Virus record (IMG/VR): IMGVR_UViG_3300036850_000055 | Coordinates: 1-22,389 of that record | DNA: 22,389 nt | Source: a virus | Strand: one strand, 5' to 3' | Shown here: positions 1 through 6,660 of the stretch, in pieces | Layout of the letters: the number at the start of each line of letters is the position of its first letter | How positions within the stretch are numbered: position 1 is the stretch's first letter | Notes under the pieces: generated by a model | Told to the model about the DNA's origin: nothing | The model's database searches: none | What the model saw: the letters and a program-made list of their open reading frames with translations, nothing else | Program-made: the position numbers and the translations under genes

Positions 1-12
1 GTTTCCGTGGCC

Positions 13-39
13 CCCCACCGATGGGAAAAACGGGTGGGG
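13..39 (-). terminator. Hairpin after the HNH gene, probable end of the leftward early unit
   Basis: Bases 13-20 (CCCCACCG) pair with 31-39 (CGGGTGGGG, one bulged G) around a loop that is A-rich on the + strand and T-rich in the transcript. It lies a few bases beyond the HNH stop codon, where a terminator of the leftward early transcript would be expected. There is no T-run after the stem, so it is not a textbook intrinsic terminator. It could instead be a structural element near the packaging site. Confidence 0.45.
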
Positions 40-43
40 TGCC

Positions 44-322
44 TCACCAGTTGCGCGAGCGCAGCGACTTTCGAGGTGCGGGTTTCTTTCCGCGGCCGTA
101 GTTGCCTGTGCACTCGTACCCGTGTGATGCGATCGTGCGGCGCGTACCGTGCGCGGCCTTGAGGTTGGCGGGTGACCATGCGAGGTCGGGCCGTTGGTCG
201 TATGGGATCACGTGGTCTGCGGTGTCTGCTCCGTCGTGTCCGCAGAGCCAGCACACGCCGTGGTCTCGGCGGATGATCCACGCGACGAGGCGCATCCACC
301 GTGGGCCTGATGGTCTGCTCAC
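44..322 (-). CDS. HNH endonuclease, small phage type
   Basis: A 92-residue protein with a zinc-binding HNH nuclease core: a CWLC knuckle (C24, C27), the first catalytic His in DHVIP (H37), then N53 and H58 in NLKAAHGTRR, and a basic C-terminal tail. The GTG start at 322 overlaps the upstream stop as GTGA; a longer ATG start at 379 has no better ribosome site. In HK97 and relatives (known) an HNH protein encoded beside the terminase genes helps the terminase cut cos DNA. Here the gene is last on the minus strand, and if the window ends are joined it sits just before the small terminase, which suggests that packaging role (inference). A free-standing homing nuclease is the alternative. Confidence 0.85.
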   Translation of the reverse strand: MSRPSGPRWMRLVAWIIRRDHGVCWLCGHDGADTADHVIPYDQRPDLAWSPANLKAAHGTRRTIASHGYECTGNYGRGKKPAPRKSLRSRNW

Positions 323-735
323 TGTGCGCCGTGGTGTGGGCAGTGTCGGGCGATGGTGAACCACGAGAGCACGGGGCATCGGGGGTACCACACGGCGTAC
401 GTGTACTCGAGCTCGAGGGGATCGGGGTCCACGTCGTACGGGGTGGTGGGTGATGGTGCGGGTACGACGAGGTACCCGGACTCGGGTGTGTTCATCACGT
501 GGTAGATGCACCGACAGGGGCGGACGGGTGGTGCGCTGTGGTGGGTGGGTTGTCCGGGGTATGCGTGCGCCTCGAGCTCGAGCCGGGCCGGCCACGGGAT
601 CGGGTAGCCGTGCATGATCGCATCGATCGCCCAGTGGTGCCGGGCCGCCGTGATGAATGCCTCGAGCTCAGCTCGGGTCGGGATGTGGAAGGGGTCGGGG
701 TGGCGCACGTGGTAGACGCTGACGGGGTAGCTCAT
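319..735 (-). CDS. Hypothetical early protein, 138 residues
   Basis: I do not recognise this protein. The ATG at 735 overlaps the upstream stop as ATGA and the TGA at 319 overlaps the HNH start as GTGA, so it is translationally coupled on both sides. The N-terminal half carries a helical segment with AELEAFITAARHHW. The C-terminal half is rich in Pro, Tyr and Cys/His, with CRCIYH and a final CPHHG, so a small metal site is possible. There is no signal peptide or membrane segment. Its place between a 96-residue protein and HNH suggests an early or packaging-related accessory role, but nothing more can be said. Confidence 0.7.
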   Translation of the reverse strand: MSYPVSVYHVRHPDPFHIPTRAELEAFITAARHHWAIDAIMHGYPIPWPARLELEAHAYPGQPTHHSAPPVRPCRCIYHVMNTPESGYLVVPAPSPTTPYDVDPDPLELEYTYAVWYPRCPVLSWFTIARHCPHHGAQ

Positions 736-1022
736 CGAACGAGCCCCTCGAGCTGGCAGAACTCCGTGTGTGGCCGGCCGGGTGTCTGGTGGCAGATCCC
801 GCACTCGTCGGACAGGCGGCCGTAGCGTGCGGTCGCCTCGATGGTGCCCTCGTCATTCACGCGGGATATCCGCAGCGATGCGAGGTCGAGTTTGTCCGGG
901 TCGAATCCCTCGAATGCGGTTTGGTCGAATAGGCGGGATACGGCTTTCAGCACCGACGATGCGGTGGTTATCTGGTGGTCTGATACGCCGCGGATGATGC
1001 GGCGGGTGTCTGCGAGTTGCAT
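732..1022 (-). CDS. Hypothetical early protein with C-terminal Cys cluster, 96 residues
   Basis: The ATG at 1022 is preceded by GGAGG at good spacing and the stop overlaps the next start as ATGA. It is the first gene after the repeat-bearing gap at 1023-1174 and so may be first in its own transcript. The N-terminal two thirds look helical. The C-terminus has CGICHQ followed by a further Cys about 12 residues on, so a small zinc site is plausible. No family is recognised. Confidence 0.7.
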   Translation of the reverse strand: MQLADTRRIIRGVSDHQITTASSVLKAVSRLFDQTAFEGFDPDKLDLASLRISRVNDEGTIEATARYGRLSDECGICHQTPGRPHTEFCQLEGLVR

Positions 1023-1123
1023 CGTGCCTCCGGGGTGGTTGTCCACAACGCGGGGCCGGCCCTCTGTGGTTGAGGTGGGACGGGACCACGTTGACCTAGA
1101 TATGGGTATGTACTACTCCTAGG

Positions 1124-1189
1124 CCCCTACAGATTGTGGGTGCTGTTGCCCCCTCAGATCGTAGGGACGAGCCCCTACAGTTTGTGGGG
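1124..1189. repeat. Three related 17-18 bp repeats with flanking AT-rich stretch (origin or operator candidate)
   Basis: CCCCTACAGATTGTGGG (1124-1140), CCCCTCAGATCGTAGGG (1150-1166) and CCCCTACAGTTTGTGGGG (1172-1189) are clearly related and lie in the same orientation; starts are 26 and 22 bp apart. Each is roughly dyad-like at its outer ends (CCC...GGG). The third overlaps the stop codon of the winged-helix gene. Beside them 1091-1120 is about 60% A+T, against roughly one third for the window. Iterons next to an AT-rich stretch and a winged-helix gene suggest a replication origin; operator sites for the downstream 96-residue gene are the alternative. Confidence 0.55.
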
Positions 1190-1534
1190 CCTGCCGATGG
1201 TCAGTTTCCACACCTGACGGGTGCCGAATCCGGGGTTATCCACAACCCTGCACACAGCTCCCGCGCGGACGAGTGCCGCGGTGTGTCGCCTCACCTCCTC
1301 CATCATCCATTTACGTGCGGATTTCGCTTCCGGACTGTCGTCGTGGTCGTTTGGTGGCTTTCTTCCGAGCCCTTCCGAAAGATGTTTCCAGCCACGCCAG
1401 TAATGCCCCGCGGGCTTTTCCGGGTCCGTGCTCGAGTCGAGTGAGTACGTCGCCATGCGAACGAGGAGCTTGAACGGTCCCGGTGGTAGGTGTCCCCAGT
1501 CGTCAGACACGGCGCGTACGAGCTGGTTACCCAC
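1175..1534 (-). CDS. Winged-helix DNA-binding protein, possible replication initiator or regulator
   Basis: About 119 residues. The pattern is that of a winged-helix domain common in actinobacterial phages and plasmids: a GPFKLLVRMATYSLD first helix, YWRGWKHLSEGLGR, a long helix starting near EAKSARKWMMEEV, then LVRAGAVCRVV and a wing ending QVWKLTI. Proteins of this type bind DNA as initiators or regulators (family knowledge; the exact role is not shown here). The start is uncertain: GTG at 1534 overlaps the RusA stop by 8 bases and was chosen for coupling; an ATG at 1561 is possible and neither has a strong ribosome site. The 3' end overlaps one of three iteron-like repeats, consistent with binding next to its own gene. 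Confidence 0.7.
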   Translation of the reverse strand: MGNQLVRAVSDDWGHLPPGPFKLLVRMATYSLDSSTDPEKPAGHYWRGWKHLSEGLGRKPPNDHDDSPEAKSARKWMMEEVRRHTAALVRAGAVCRVVDNPGFGTRQVWKLTIGRPHKL

Positions 1535-2036
1535 GCTCGCGGCCGGGCCGGATCCGCACAACCACGCCGGGACGGCTCAGAACGTCGGCTGAGAGCGTCT
1601 CGCGGAGGATGACGGGGTGAGGGTCCCAATACGCCTTATCGACGTACAGGGGCCGGACCTGAGCGTCGTTGCGCAGCACCCCGGCATCTTGGAGCGCATC
1701 GAGGACGAGCCGCGCGAACTTGTCCGAATCGCCTGCCCCTTGCAGCGTGGGCCACAGCGGGGCACTGTTCGCGACCCGGTGAGCGTTGCGGCCGGTCCCG
1801 TAGTGGCTCCGCGGCCGCGACAGGCTGAACGTCATCTCTACGTAGACGCTCTGGTGTTGGTCGGCCTGCTCGTGCACGAATCGTCGCGCCCCCGCGGTCA
1901 CGATCTCGCGCCACCCCTCGTTGTCCACGGACTCTACGAGCTGGTGTTTCACCTTGCCCCGAGCCCCGATGCACTTCATCGAGCCCTTCGGTTTGGGCTC
2001 CCCGTAGAGCTTGAATCCCCAATGGCGGGTGATCAC
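1527..2036 (-). CDS. rusA: RusA-family Holliday-junction resolvase
   Basis: A 169-residue cytoplasmic nuclease that resolves four-way DNA junctions made during recombination-dependent phage replication. The RusA signature is clear: GEPKPKGS near residues 12-19, GDSDKFARLVLDAL at 102-115 with acidic D103, D105 and D113, then LRNDAQV (D124) and a late conserved Lys (K134). Asp residues in these positions bind Mg2+ in RusA (known). The GTG at 2036 follows AGGAGG at about 7 bases, which decides the start over longer in-frame reading. It works logically with the RecT-like protein and exonuclease upstream, although a hairpin at 2064-2103 separates it from them. Confidence 0.88.
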   Translation of the reverse strand: MITRHWGFKLYGEPKPKGSMKCIGARGKVKHQLVESVDNEGWREIVTAGARRFVHEQADQHQSVYVEMTFSLSRPRSHYGTGRNAHRVANSAPLWPTLQGAGDSDKFARLVLDALQDAGVLRNDAQVRPLYVDKAYWDPHPVILRETLSADVLSRPGVVVRIRPGRERG

Positions 2037-2063
2037 CTGTAGCCTCCTGAGCTGGGTGGTTGT

Positions 2064-2103
2064 GACGGCCCGGCCGATCCGCAGGGGAGTCGGCCGGGCC
2101 GTC
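2064..2103. terminator. Perfect 14-bp hairpin between the Cys/His protein gene and rusA
   Basis: GACGGCCCGGCCGA (2064-2077) is exactly complementary to 2090-2103 across a 12-base loop. It lies directly after the TAG of the 123-residue gene and before the rusA ribosome site, in the only clear gap of this long, overlapping leftward unit. It lacks a U-tract, as many terminators in high-GC Actinobacteria do. It probably ends or attenuates the upstream transcript, so rusA output may be lower than that of recT. Confidence 0.6.
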
Positions 2104-2110
2104 GTCTGTG

Positions 2111-2482
2111 CTACCGGTCGAACGAGTGCGGGCCGTCGTGCCCCGCATCCCGTGTGCACTGCACGCCGCTCGAGATGTTCGGACACTGCGGGGTGTCCTC
2201 GATCCGAGCGTCAGGTACGTCCTCCGGGGTCGAGCGCATCTTGTCACTCGAGGTGATCCCCGCATCGAGGATGATGACGAGCCGCTCAGCGGTGGGCTTG
2301 TACTCCACGTCCCACGCCATGCCGACGAGCTCCTCCGCTACCTGTGCGCTGTACGCGTAGAGCTCGGATTCACCGACCCCGGCCGCCGTACATGCTTGGT
2401 CGATCGCCTCCGCGACGATCGCGACCGCGACCGCCCTCGAGCCGATCGTGATCCGGCCCGGCTTTCGGTTGCCTCGAGCCAC
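2111..2482 (-). CDS. Hypothetical protein with C-terminal C-x8-C-x4-GHxGxH motif, 123 residues
   Basis: The GTG at 2482 directly follows the previous TAG and has GGGGAGG upstream. The N-terminal 85 residues look like a mixed helix/strand domain (VAIVAEAIDQACTAAG, then AERLVIILDAG) with no recognised family. The last 25 residues carry CP-x7-C followed by AGHDGPH, a likely CCHH metal site. The same arrangement, with the same spacing, occurs inside the RecT-like protein of this unit, and related versions occur in two rightward genes. This suggests a shared small binding module. Function unknown. Confidence 0.75.
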   Translation of the reverse strand: MARGNRKPGRITIGSRAVAVAIVAEAIDQACTAAGVGESELYAYSAQVAEELVGMAWDVEYKPTAERLVIILDAGITSSDKMRSTPEDVPDARIEDTPQCPNISSGVQCTRDAGHDGPHSFDR

Positions 2483-2731
2483 CTACAGCACCTCCCCGGC
2501 GATGGACGCTCGCACGAGGCAATCTTTCGCCTCGAGGAGCTTCCGCAGCCCGGCCGTCAGCTCCGGGCTGTCCGGGATCGTGAGGAGCATCCCGACCGCG
2601 AGGGAGCACACAGCCTCCGACGTGACCCGAGCGTGCCCCGTGAGGTGCTCGTACGTGAACCAGCTCGCGACCTGCCGGACCGACTCGTGACGCCCCTCGA
2701 GCGCCTCTGCGAGCTCATCCATCCGAGTCAT
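2483..2731 (-). CDS. Acb2/Tad1-hairpin-like small protein, candidate cyclic-nucleotide sponge
   Basis: An 82-residue, mostly helical protein. The pattern FTYEHL, then about 28 residues to PDSPELTAGLRKLLEAKDC and VRASI at the C-terminus, matches small phage proteins now grouped with the Acb2/Tad1 hairpin domain. Acb2 proteins (known) form oligomers that bind CBASS cyclic nucleotides, and some also Thoeris signals, so blocking host abortive defence. That this protein does so is inference from pattern memory, not alignment; many actinophage members are untested. The ATG at 2731 has GAGGA upstream; a second ATG at 2722 is possible. It overlaps the preceding gene by 17 bases. Confidence 0.6.
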   Translation of the reverse strand: MTRMDELAEALEGRHESVRQVASWFTYEHLTGHARVTSEAVCSLAVGMLLTIPDSPELTAGLRKLLEAKDCLVRASIAGEVL

Positions 2732-3056
2732 CCCCGTCCTCGAGCGCCCCACCGTTGACCTCCTCGAGCGGGAGCGGGTTCTTCCCCGTCCGCTCGTAGA
2801 ACGCCTCCTCCACGGTGCGCCGGAACTCACCGTCCGGCAAGGATCCGTCCGTGGTGATCACCTCCACCTGACGCATCCGCAACCGCGGGACCGTGGTGCC
2901 GGCGTCGTAATCGACCTTCGCCTCCGGTACGTCGAACACCACCCAGCACCCCAACATGAGGGTGTGGTCGTTCGCGATCTCCTCCGCGTAGTGGTCGAGG
3001 CCGTTCCACTCCTCGCCGCCGGGGAGCTTCCCCGACACGCTCACCTTTGCGCTCAC
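2715..3056 (-). CDS. Hypothetical early protein with acidic C-terminus, 113 residues
   Basis: The GTG at 3056 has AGGAGTG upstream at good spacing. The sequence suggests a small alpha/beta protein: MSAKVSVSGKLPGG at the start, strands around MLGCWVVFDVPEAKVDY and RMRQVEVITTDGS, then a helix FRRTVEEAFYERTG and a very acidic end (LEDGDDSDG). No family is recognised and no catalytic motif is visible. It lies between a CxxC protein and the Acb2-like protein in the tightly packed recombination unit. Confidence 0.75.
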   Translation of the reverse strand: MSAKVSVSGKLPGGEEWNGLDHYAEEIANDHTLMLGCWVVFDVPEAKVDYDAGTTVPRLRMRQVEVITTDGSLPDGEFRRTVEEAFYERTGKNPLPLEEVNGGALEDGDDSDG

Positions 3057-3060
3057 GCGC

Positions 3061-3381
3061 TCACTCCTGATCTGTCGGCAACGCCAACTGTTCGGGCCGT
3101 GGCACTTCGGGACACACGTCCTGATGTGGGATCCACAGCGTTTCGTACGACTCGGGGGCAGTACCGGGGATCCGGTGATGCCCCTCGAGACGGTTGTTCA
3201 TCACGGTCGCCGCGATGGTGGCGCGTCGGTCCGTGAGTGGTGCCGGCTTCATCCCGACCGGCACCGAATCCGTGGGGGTGATGAACACCTGACGGGTGGG
3301 TGTCGCGCACTTCGGGCACTCGGAGCGGTCCCACGGCGGGAGAGCAGGCTCCCGCCGCTTGGGCCGCCGCATCCGAGCCAC
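3061..3381 (-). CDS. Hypothetical protein with N-terminal CPKC knuckle, 106 residues
   Basis: The GTG at 3381 overlaps the upstream TAG by one base, with GAGG upstream; an ATG three codons later is also possible. The N-terminus is strongly basic (ARMRRPKRR), followed by a CPKC knuckle near residues 22-25 and a VFITPTDSVPVGMKPAP segment; another Cys comes near residue 90. One CxxC alone does not make a complete zinc site unless the late Cys or a His joins in. The basic start and possible zinc knuckle suggest nucleic-acid binding, but this is only inference. Confidence 0.7.
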   Translation of the reverse strand: MARMRRPKRREPALPPWDRSECPKCATPTRQVFITPTDSVPVGMKPAPLTDRRATIAATVMNNRLEGHHRIPGTAPESYETLWIPHQDVCPEVPRPEQLALPTDQE

Positions 3382-3653
3382 TAGTTCAACCTCGCCCGGC
3401 GCTCGCGCTCCCGGTCAGCGAGCTCGAGCTCGTCCGCGTTGTCGAGCAGGCTCGCCGCCATGTGCCGTACGACGAGGTGGTCCACCGGGCCGTAGAACCA
3501 CACCAACGTCCCGGATTGGTCGTACGCGCGGAAGAACCCTCGAGCCGTCACGCGGTCACCGATGAAATCGAACGCCCCGCTCGCCCCGTCCGGTAGCTGT
3601 GGCTGTGGAATCGCCCTGACCGGGTGATCGTCGGGCAGGTCCTCAGGCTTCAC
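3381..3653 (-). CDS. Hypothetical early protein, 90 residues
   Basis: Not recognised. The GTG at 3653 has GGGAGG upstream and lies 11 bases inside the recT-like gene. The middle (FDFIGDRVTARGFFRAYDQS, then GTLVWFYGPVDHLV) looks like a small beta-rich fold, and the C-terminus is a charged helix rich in Glu, Arg and Leu. There is no membrane segment. Coupling to recT suggests it is made together with the recombination proteins. Confidence 0.7.
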   Translation of the reverse strand: MKPEDLPDDHPVRAIPQPQLPDGASGAFDFIGDRVTARGFFRAYDQSGTLVWFYGPVDHLVVRHMAASLLDNADELELADRERERRARLN

Positions 3654-5385
3654 GGTTCGCCTCCCACTCCTCCGCCGCACGCTGAATCAGCGCCTCGAGC
3701 TCGTCCCGGTCATTGATCCGGGCAAGCGCCGACAGGAGCTTGGAACCGTCGTCGGCCGACAGACCCCCTGACGCGCTCGAGCTGATCGCGTTGAGCGTCT
3801 CCACGCGACGGCCCAGGATCGCGCTGCACGCGTGATGGATCTCCGCGCGGTCCTTCACCCCCAACGACCCGAACGCGGCCTCGAGCGCCCGTTTCTGGCC
3901 GGGGTGGATGCCCTCCACAACGTCGTCCACCACCTCACCGTCGAGGACCTCCTCCGCGGCCTGCTCCATCTCCGCGTACGCCTCGTCGGTCCCGGTCGCC
4001 GCTACGTCGTCCGGCGAGCGGTCGCCCTCGCTCATGAGGTTGGTGTCCTGCTCGAGCAGATCGCCTGAGCACGAGTGCCACCCGTCCCGGTCGTTCCACG
4101 CGTGCGAGTCGTGCTCTTTCTGGATCTGGCACCGACGCGCGTCCACCGGGTCGCCCATGCCCCCGCCGTAGGTGTGTTTCCCCTCGTGCCCCTCGTAGTA
4201 CCGGCAACGGTGTCCGTGCGAGGTGGCCGGGCACTGTTCCGGGGGTACGTCGGCAACTGCCTGCTCGCGGTCGGAGAGATGCTCCGCCGCCAGCTCGACA
4301 CCCGTGCACCAATGGCGCGCGTAGTCCGCTGACCAGAAGTGCCCCGCCGGCGTACCGTCCTCGAGCTTCGGGCCGTGGTCGCCCTCGATCCCGCACGGGG
4401 CCACGTCGTACCCCACGCAGCGGTACTGCTTGCGACCACGCTTGAACGTGTGCTCGGGGTGCGCTCCCTCCACGCCGGCGAGCTCACAGAACGCGGAGGT
4501 CAGCTCGGGTGCTGAGTCGGCCGGGGTTGAGCTCGTGCTCGCGCGCCCCTCCCCAGGGGTGGACTCCCCGACCGGCTCAGCGGTCGCCGGCTCCCCGGTG
4601 GCCGGGCTAGAACCGGCGATCTTGTTCGAGGGTAGCGGCGGACGTGGCGCGGACGGCACCGACCCCGACACGGGGGGAGTGGGGGCCGGGCCGCCCGCTG
4701 GTTTGGTCGTTCCCTTCCGCGGCCGCCTCGAAACCGTCCCGCCCGATGCCGGGGCCGGGCTCGAGGGGTCCGCCGGCGACTCGTCGTACAGGTCGCCGTC
4801 ATCGAGCTCCTCCACGCTCGGGAGCCCGTGAGTCACGTCGGCAAAGATCAGCCGGCACAGCTCCGCGGTAGCCCTTGCCTCGAGCATCTGACGGGGGTGA
4901 CGCTTCCAGTTGTTCTTACCGACGAGCCCGGCCCGCTCCGCCATGGCGATATTCCACGTGACCGAAGTCGGGGAGCCGTACGCCGGCGTTCCGTTGATCG
5001 CGTTCCGGCCGATCCACCGCCGCCCGGTCGCGGTGACCTGCATCGGGACCGAGAGGTCGTAACTCAGCTCGTGCCCGGCCGCGAGCACCATCGCCCGCAT
5101 GTGCTCAGCCGACAGCGACGGCCGTCCCTCCACTACGTGCACCTGTGACAGGGCTTGCATCGGGGGCATGTCCAGCTCGCGGCCGAACAGAATCGCCGCG
5201 GTGATTGCGGCCGGCTTGGTCCGGATCGCGACCGGGACGAACTCCGTACCGGCGACCTGACTCGCGAGCTCCGCCACCGGCTGAAGAACCCGGATCCACC
5301 CGTCAGTCCGCTCGTTCGCGAGCTCCCCGACCACCAGCTCCCCGCGGATCTGCTCGCCCTTGTGTACTTCCATCTCAGCGCTCAT
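3643..5385 (-). CDS. recT: RecT-like single-strand annealing protein with long Cys/His-rich extension
   Basis: 580 residues, about twice the usual RecT length. Residues 1-200 are the RecT-type core: TEFVPVAIRTKPAAITAAIL, ELDMPPMQALSQVHVVEGRP, LSAEHMRAMVLAAGHE, GKNNWKRHPRQMLEARAT and FADV. Residues 200-295 are a Pro/Ser/Thr/Ala linker. Residues 300-440 hold repeated Cys/His groups, including C385-x8-C394-x5-H400-x3-H404 (GHEGKH), C331..H337 and C419-x5-H425-x2-H428. Residues 490-580 form a helical domain with SAILGRRVET. RecT proteins anneal single strands made by a partner exonuclease, which here is the gene just upstream (ATGA overlap, GGAGGAG ribosome site). The metal-binding role of the extension is inference. 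Confidence 0.85.
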   Translation of the reverse strand: MSAEMEVHKGEQIRGELVVGELANERTDGWIRVLQPVAELASQVAGTEFVPVAIRTKPAAITAAILFGRELDMPPMQALSQVHVVEGRPSLSAEHMRAMVLAAGHELSYDLSVPMQVTATGRRWIGRNAINGTPAYGSPTSVTWNIAMAERAGLVGKNNWKRHPRQMLEARATAELCRLIFADVTHGLPSVEELDDGDLYDESPADPSSPAPASGGTVSRRPRKGTTKPAGGPAPTPPVSGSVPSAPRPPLPSNKIAGSSPATGEPATAEPVGESTPGEGRASTSSTPADSAPELTSAFCELAGVEGAHPEHTFKRGRKQYRCVGYDVAPCGIEGDHGPKLEDGTPAGHFWSADYARHWCTGVELAAEHLSDREQAVADVPPEQCPATSHGHRCRYYEGHEGKHTYGGGMGDPVDARRCQIQKEHDSHAWNDRDGWHSCSGDLLEQDTNLMSEGDRSPDDVAATGTDEAYAEMEQAAEEVLDGEVVDDVVEGIHPGQKRALEAAFGSLGVKDRAEIHHACSAILGRRVETLNAISSSASGGLSADDGSKLLSALARINDRDELEALIQRAAEEWEANREA

Positions 5386-6224
5386 GCGCTCTGCTCCTCC
5401 TCATCGCGTAGCGGCTCGAGCGGTTGCCCGATCCGCGAGTCATCCCGGATCGCGGTGAGGTCGCGTGCCACCTGTAGCACGTACAGGAACTCGGTGAACG
5501 CGTCCTCGTCCGCCTCCACGGGCACGAGGTCTACGCCGTCCGGGGTGATGTGGACGACGTACGCCCCATCGAACATCGGGGTCGGAGTCTCGCTCGAGGG
5601 GCCGTCCGGGTACCACAGGTCCGTATGCCGGTACGCCGCGAGCTGATAGACGTTCTCCTCGTAGATCCGGTTGGTGCGCTTGAAATCCACGAGCGCCCGA
5701 ATCCCGCGACGGCCCAACACCCCGGCGTTGTCGAGGGTGCCGGCGTACCGGTGGGTGACGTTGACGCACGGCACCTCGCCACCCCACCCGACGTACTCCT
5801 CCCGGTCGAGCCACCGAGCGAGCATCTCCGCTTCCGGCCGGGCCTCGTCCGGCACGTACACGTCCTCGCCGCGAACGAGCTTTTCCGCGACCTTGTGGAG
5901 ATCGGTCCCCTTCATCGCCGCGCGCCGTTTCGTCTGAAACTGCACGCCCTTCAGCACCTCGAGCCGCTCGGACACCTCGAGCTTGGACAGGCGCGCCCAA
6001 TGGTCAACGGCGTACTCCGCGGTGACCCGACCGGCCCACCCGGTCAGGCCCGGTTTCGCGATGATGTCGAGCGCGGTGGTGACCCCGATGAGCTTGTGGG
6101 GATCGGTACGGCGGTACCGACCGGGACAGTCGCAGTCGAGCCGGTACGCGTGCCCCCCGGATCCGAACTTGTTGACCTTGAGCCGCGGGCTAGTTGAGCC
6201 GGCTCGAGCCGCCGAAGCGCTCAC
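5382..6224 (-). CDS. PD-(D/E)XK exonuclease, Cas4/RecB-like
   Basis: 280 residues. The nuclease core is visible: GTDLH with H110, E150 in GGEVP, GTLD with D165, then D180-F-K182 (the D-x-K of the motif) and the following helix YEENVYQLAAYRH with Q194. This order is typical of Cas4/RecB-type phage exonucleases, which chew duplex ends to give the single strands that RecT anneals. CDCPG near residues 31-35 might bind metal, but no full iron-sulphur set is seen. The GTG start at 6224 has AAGGAG at good spacing and begins 35 bases inside the preceding gene. It is coupled to recT by ATGA. Confidence 0.85.
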   Translation of the reverse strand: MSASAARAGSTSPRLKVNKFGSGGHAYRLDCDCPGRYRRTDPHKLIGVTTALDIIAKPGLTGWAGRVTAEYAVDHWARLSKLEVSERLEVLKGVQFQTKRRAAMKGTDLHKVAEKLVRGEDVYVPDEARPEAEMLARWLDREEYVGWGGEVPCVNVTHRYAGTLDNAGVLGRRGIRALVDFKRTNRIYEENVYQLAAYRHTDLWYPDGPSSETPTPMFDGAYVVHITPDGVDLVPVEADEDAFTEFLYVLQVARDLTAIRDDSRIGQPLEPLRDEEEQSA

Positions 6225-6660
6225 GCGTGAGCTCCTTCCGTTTCTGGTCCGCCGCGGCCGCGAGCCGGGCGAGCGTCGTGCTGACCGCGTTGTCTACGTC
6301 GTGGTGGATCTGCTCGACCTCCGCGCGGACGCGCTCCTCCACGAGGTGATCGAGCCGCTCCGCGAGCCTGAGTGCTACGTCGGCCGGCAGCATCGAGACG
6401 AGCTGTGTCGCGAGGTACGGCCGTCCGAGTACGGCGTTCAACCGGTCCCGGAGCTTCCACTCGTGGGAGTCGCGGAGGAGCTCGCGGAAGTCCACCCGGC
6501 CCGTGTCCGTCGCCGGCGCGCGGAGCGTGACCGAGCCGTCCGGGTTCGGCGGGGTGCTGATCACCTCCTCGATGAACTCGCCTACGGCCGCCTGATCGAG
6601 CCGGGCTTGTTCGGCCCGCTCGAGCTCCGCGGCCGCGTCGCCGTTGCCCCAGTCGCTCAC
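6190..6660 (-). CDS. Hypothetical helical protein, 156 residues
   Basis: The GTG at 6660 overlaps the upstream TGA as GTGA and has GGGAG upstream. The protein is almost entirely helical and charged, with a long C-terminal helix (LDHLVEERVRAEVEQIHHDV and onward) likely to form a coiled coil, and a basic end. No family is recognised. Being upstream of, and overlapping, the exonuclease gene suggests it accompanies recombination or DNA binding. Confidence 0.7.
   Translation of the reverse strand: MSDWGNGDAAAELERAEQARLDQAAVGEFIEEVISTPPNPDGSVTLRAPATDTGRVDFRELLRDSHEWKLRDRLNAVLGRPYLATQLVSMLPADVALRLAERLDHLVEERVRAEVEQIHHDVDNAVSTTLARLAAAADQKRKELTRERFGGSSRLN

Noticed and set aside
1091-1116. TTGACC...TACTAC as a rightward promoter
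   Set aside because: Spacing is only 14 bases for the best -10, and no rightward gene follows.
2037-2186. Upstream in-frame extension of rusA
   Set aside because: It would cover a perfect hairpin and part of the preceding gene; AGGAGG before the GTG at 2036 fixes the start.
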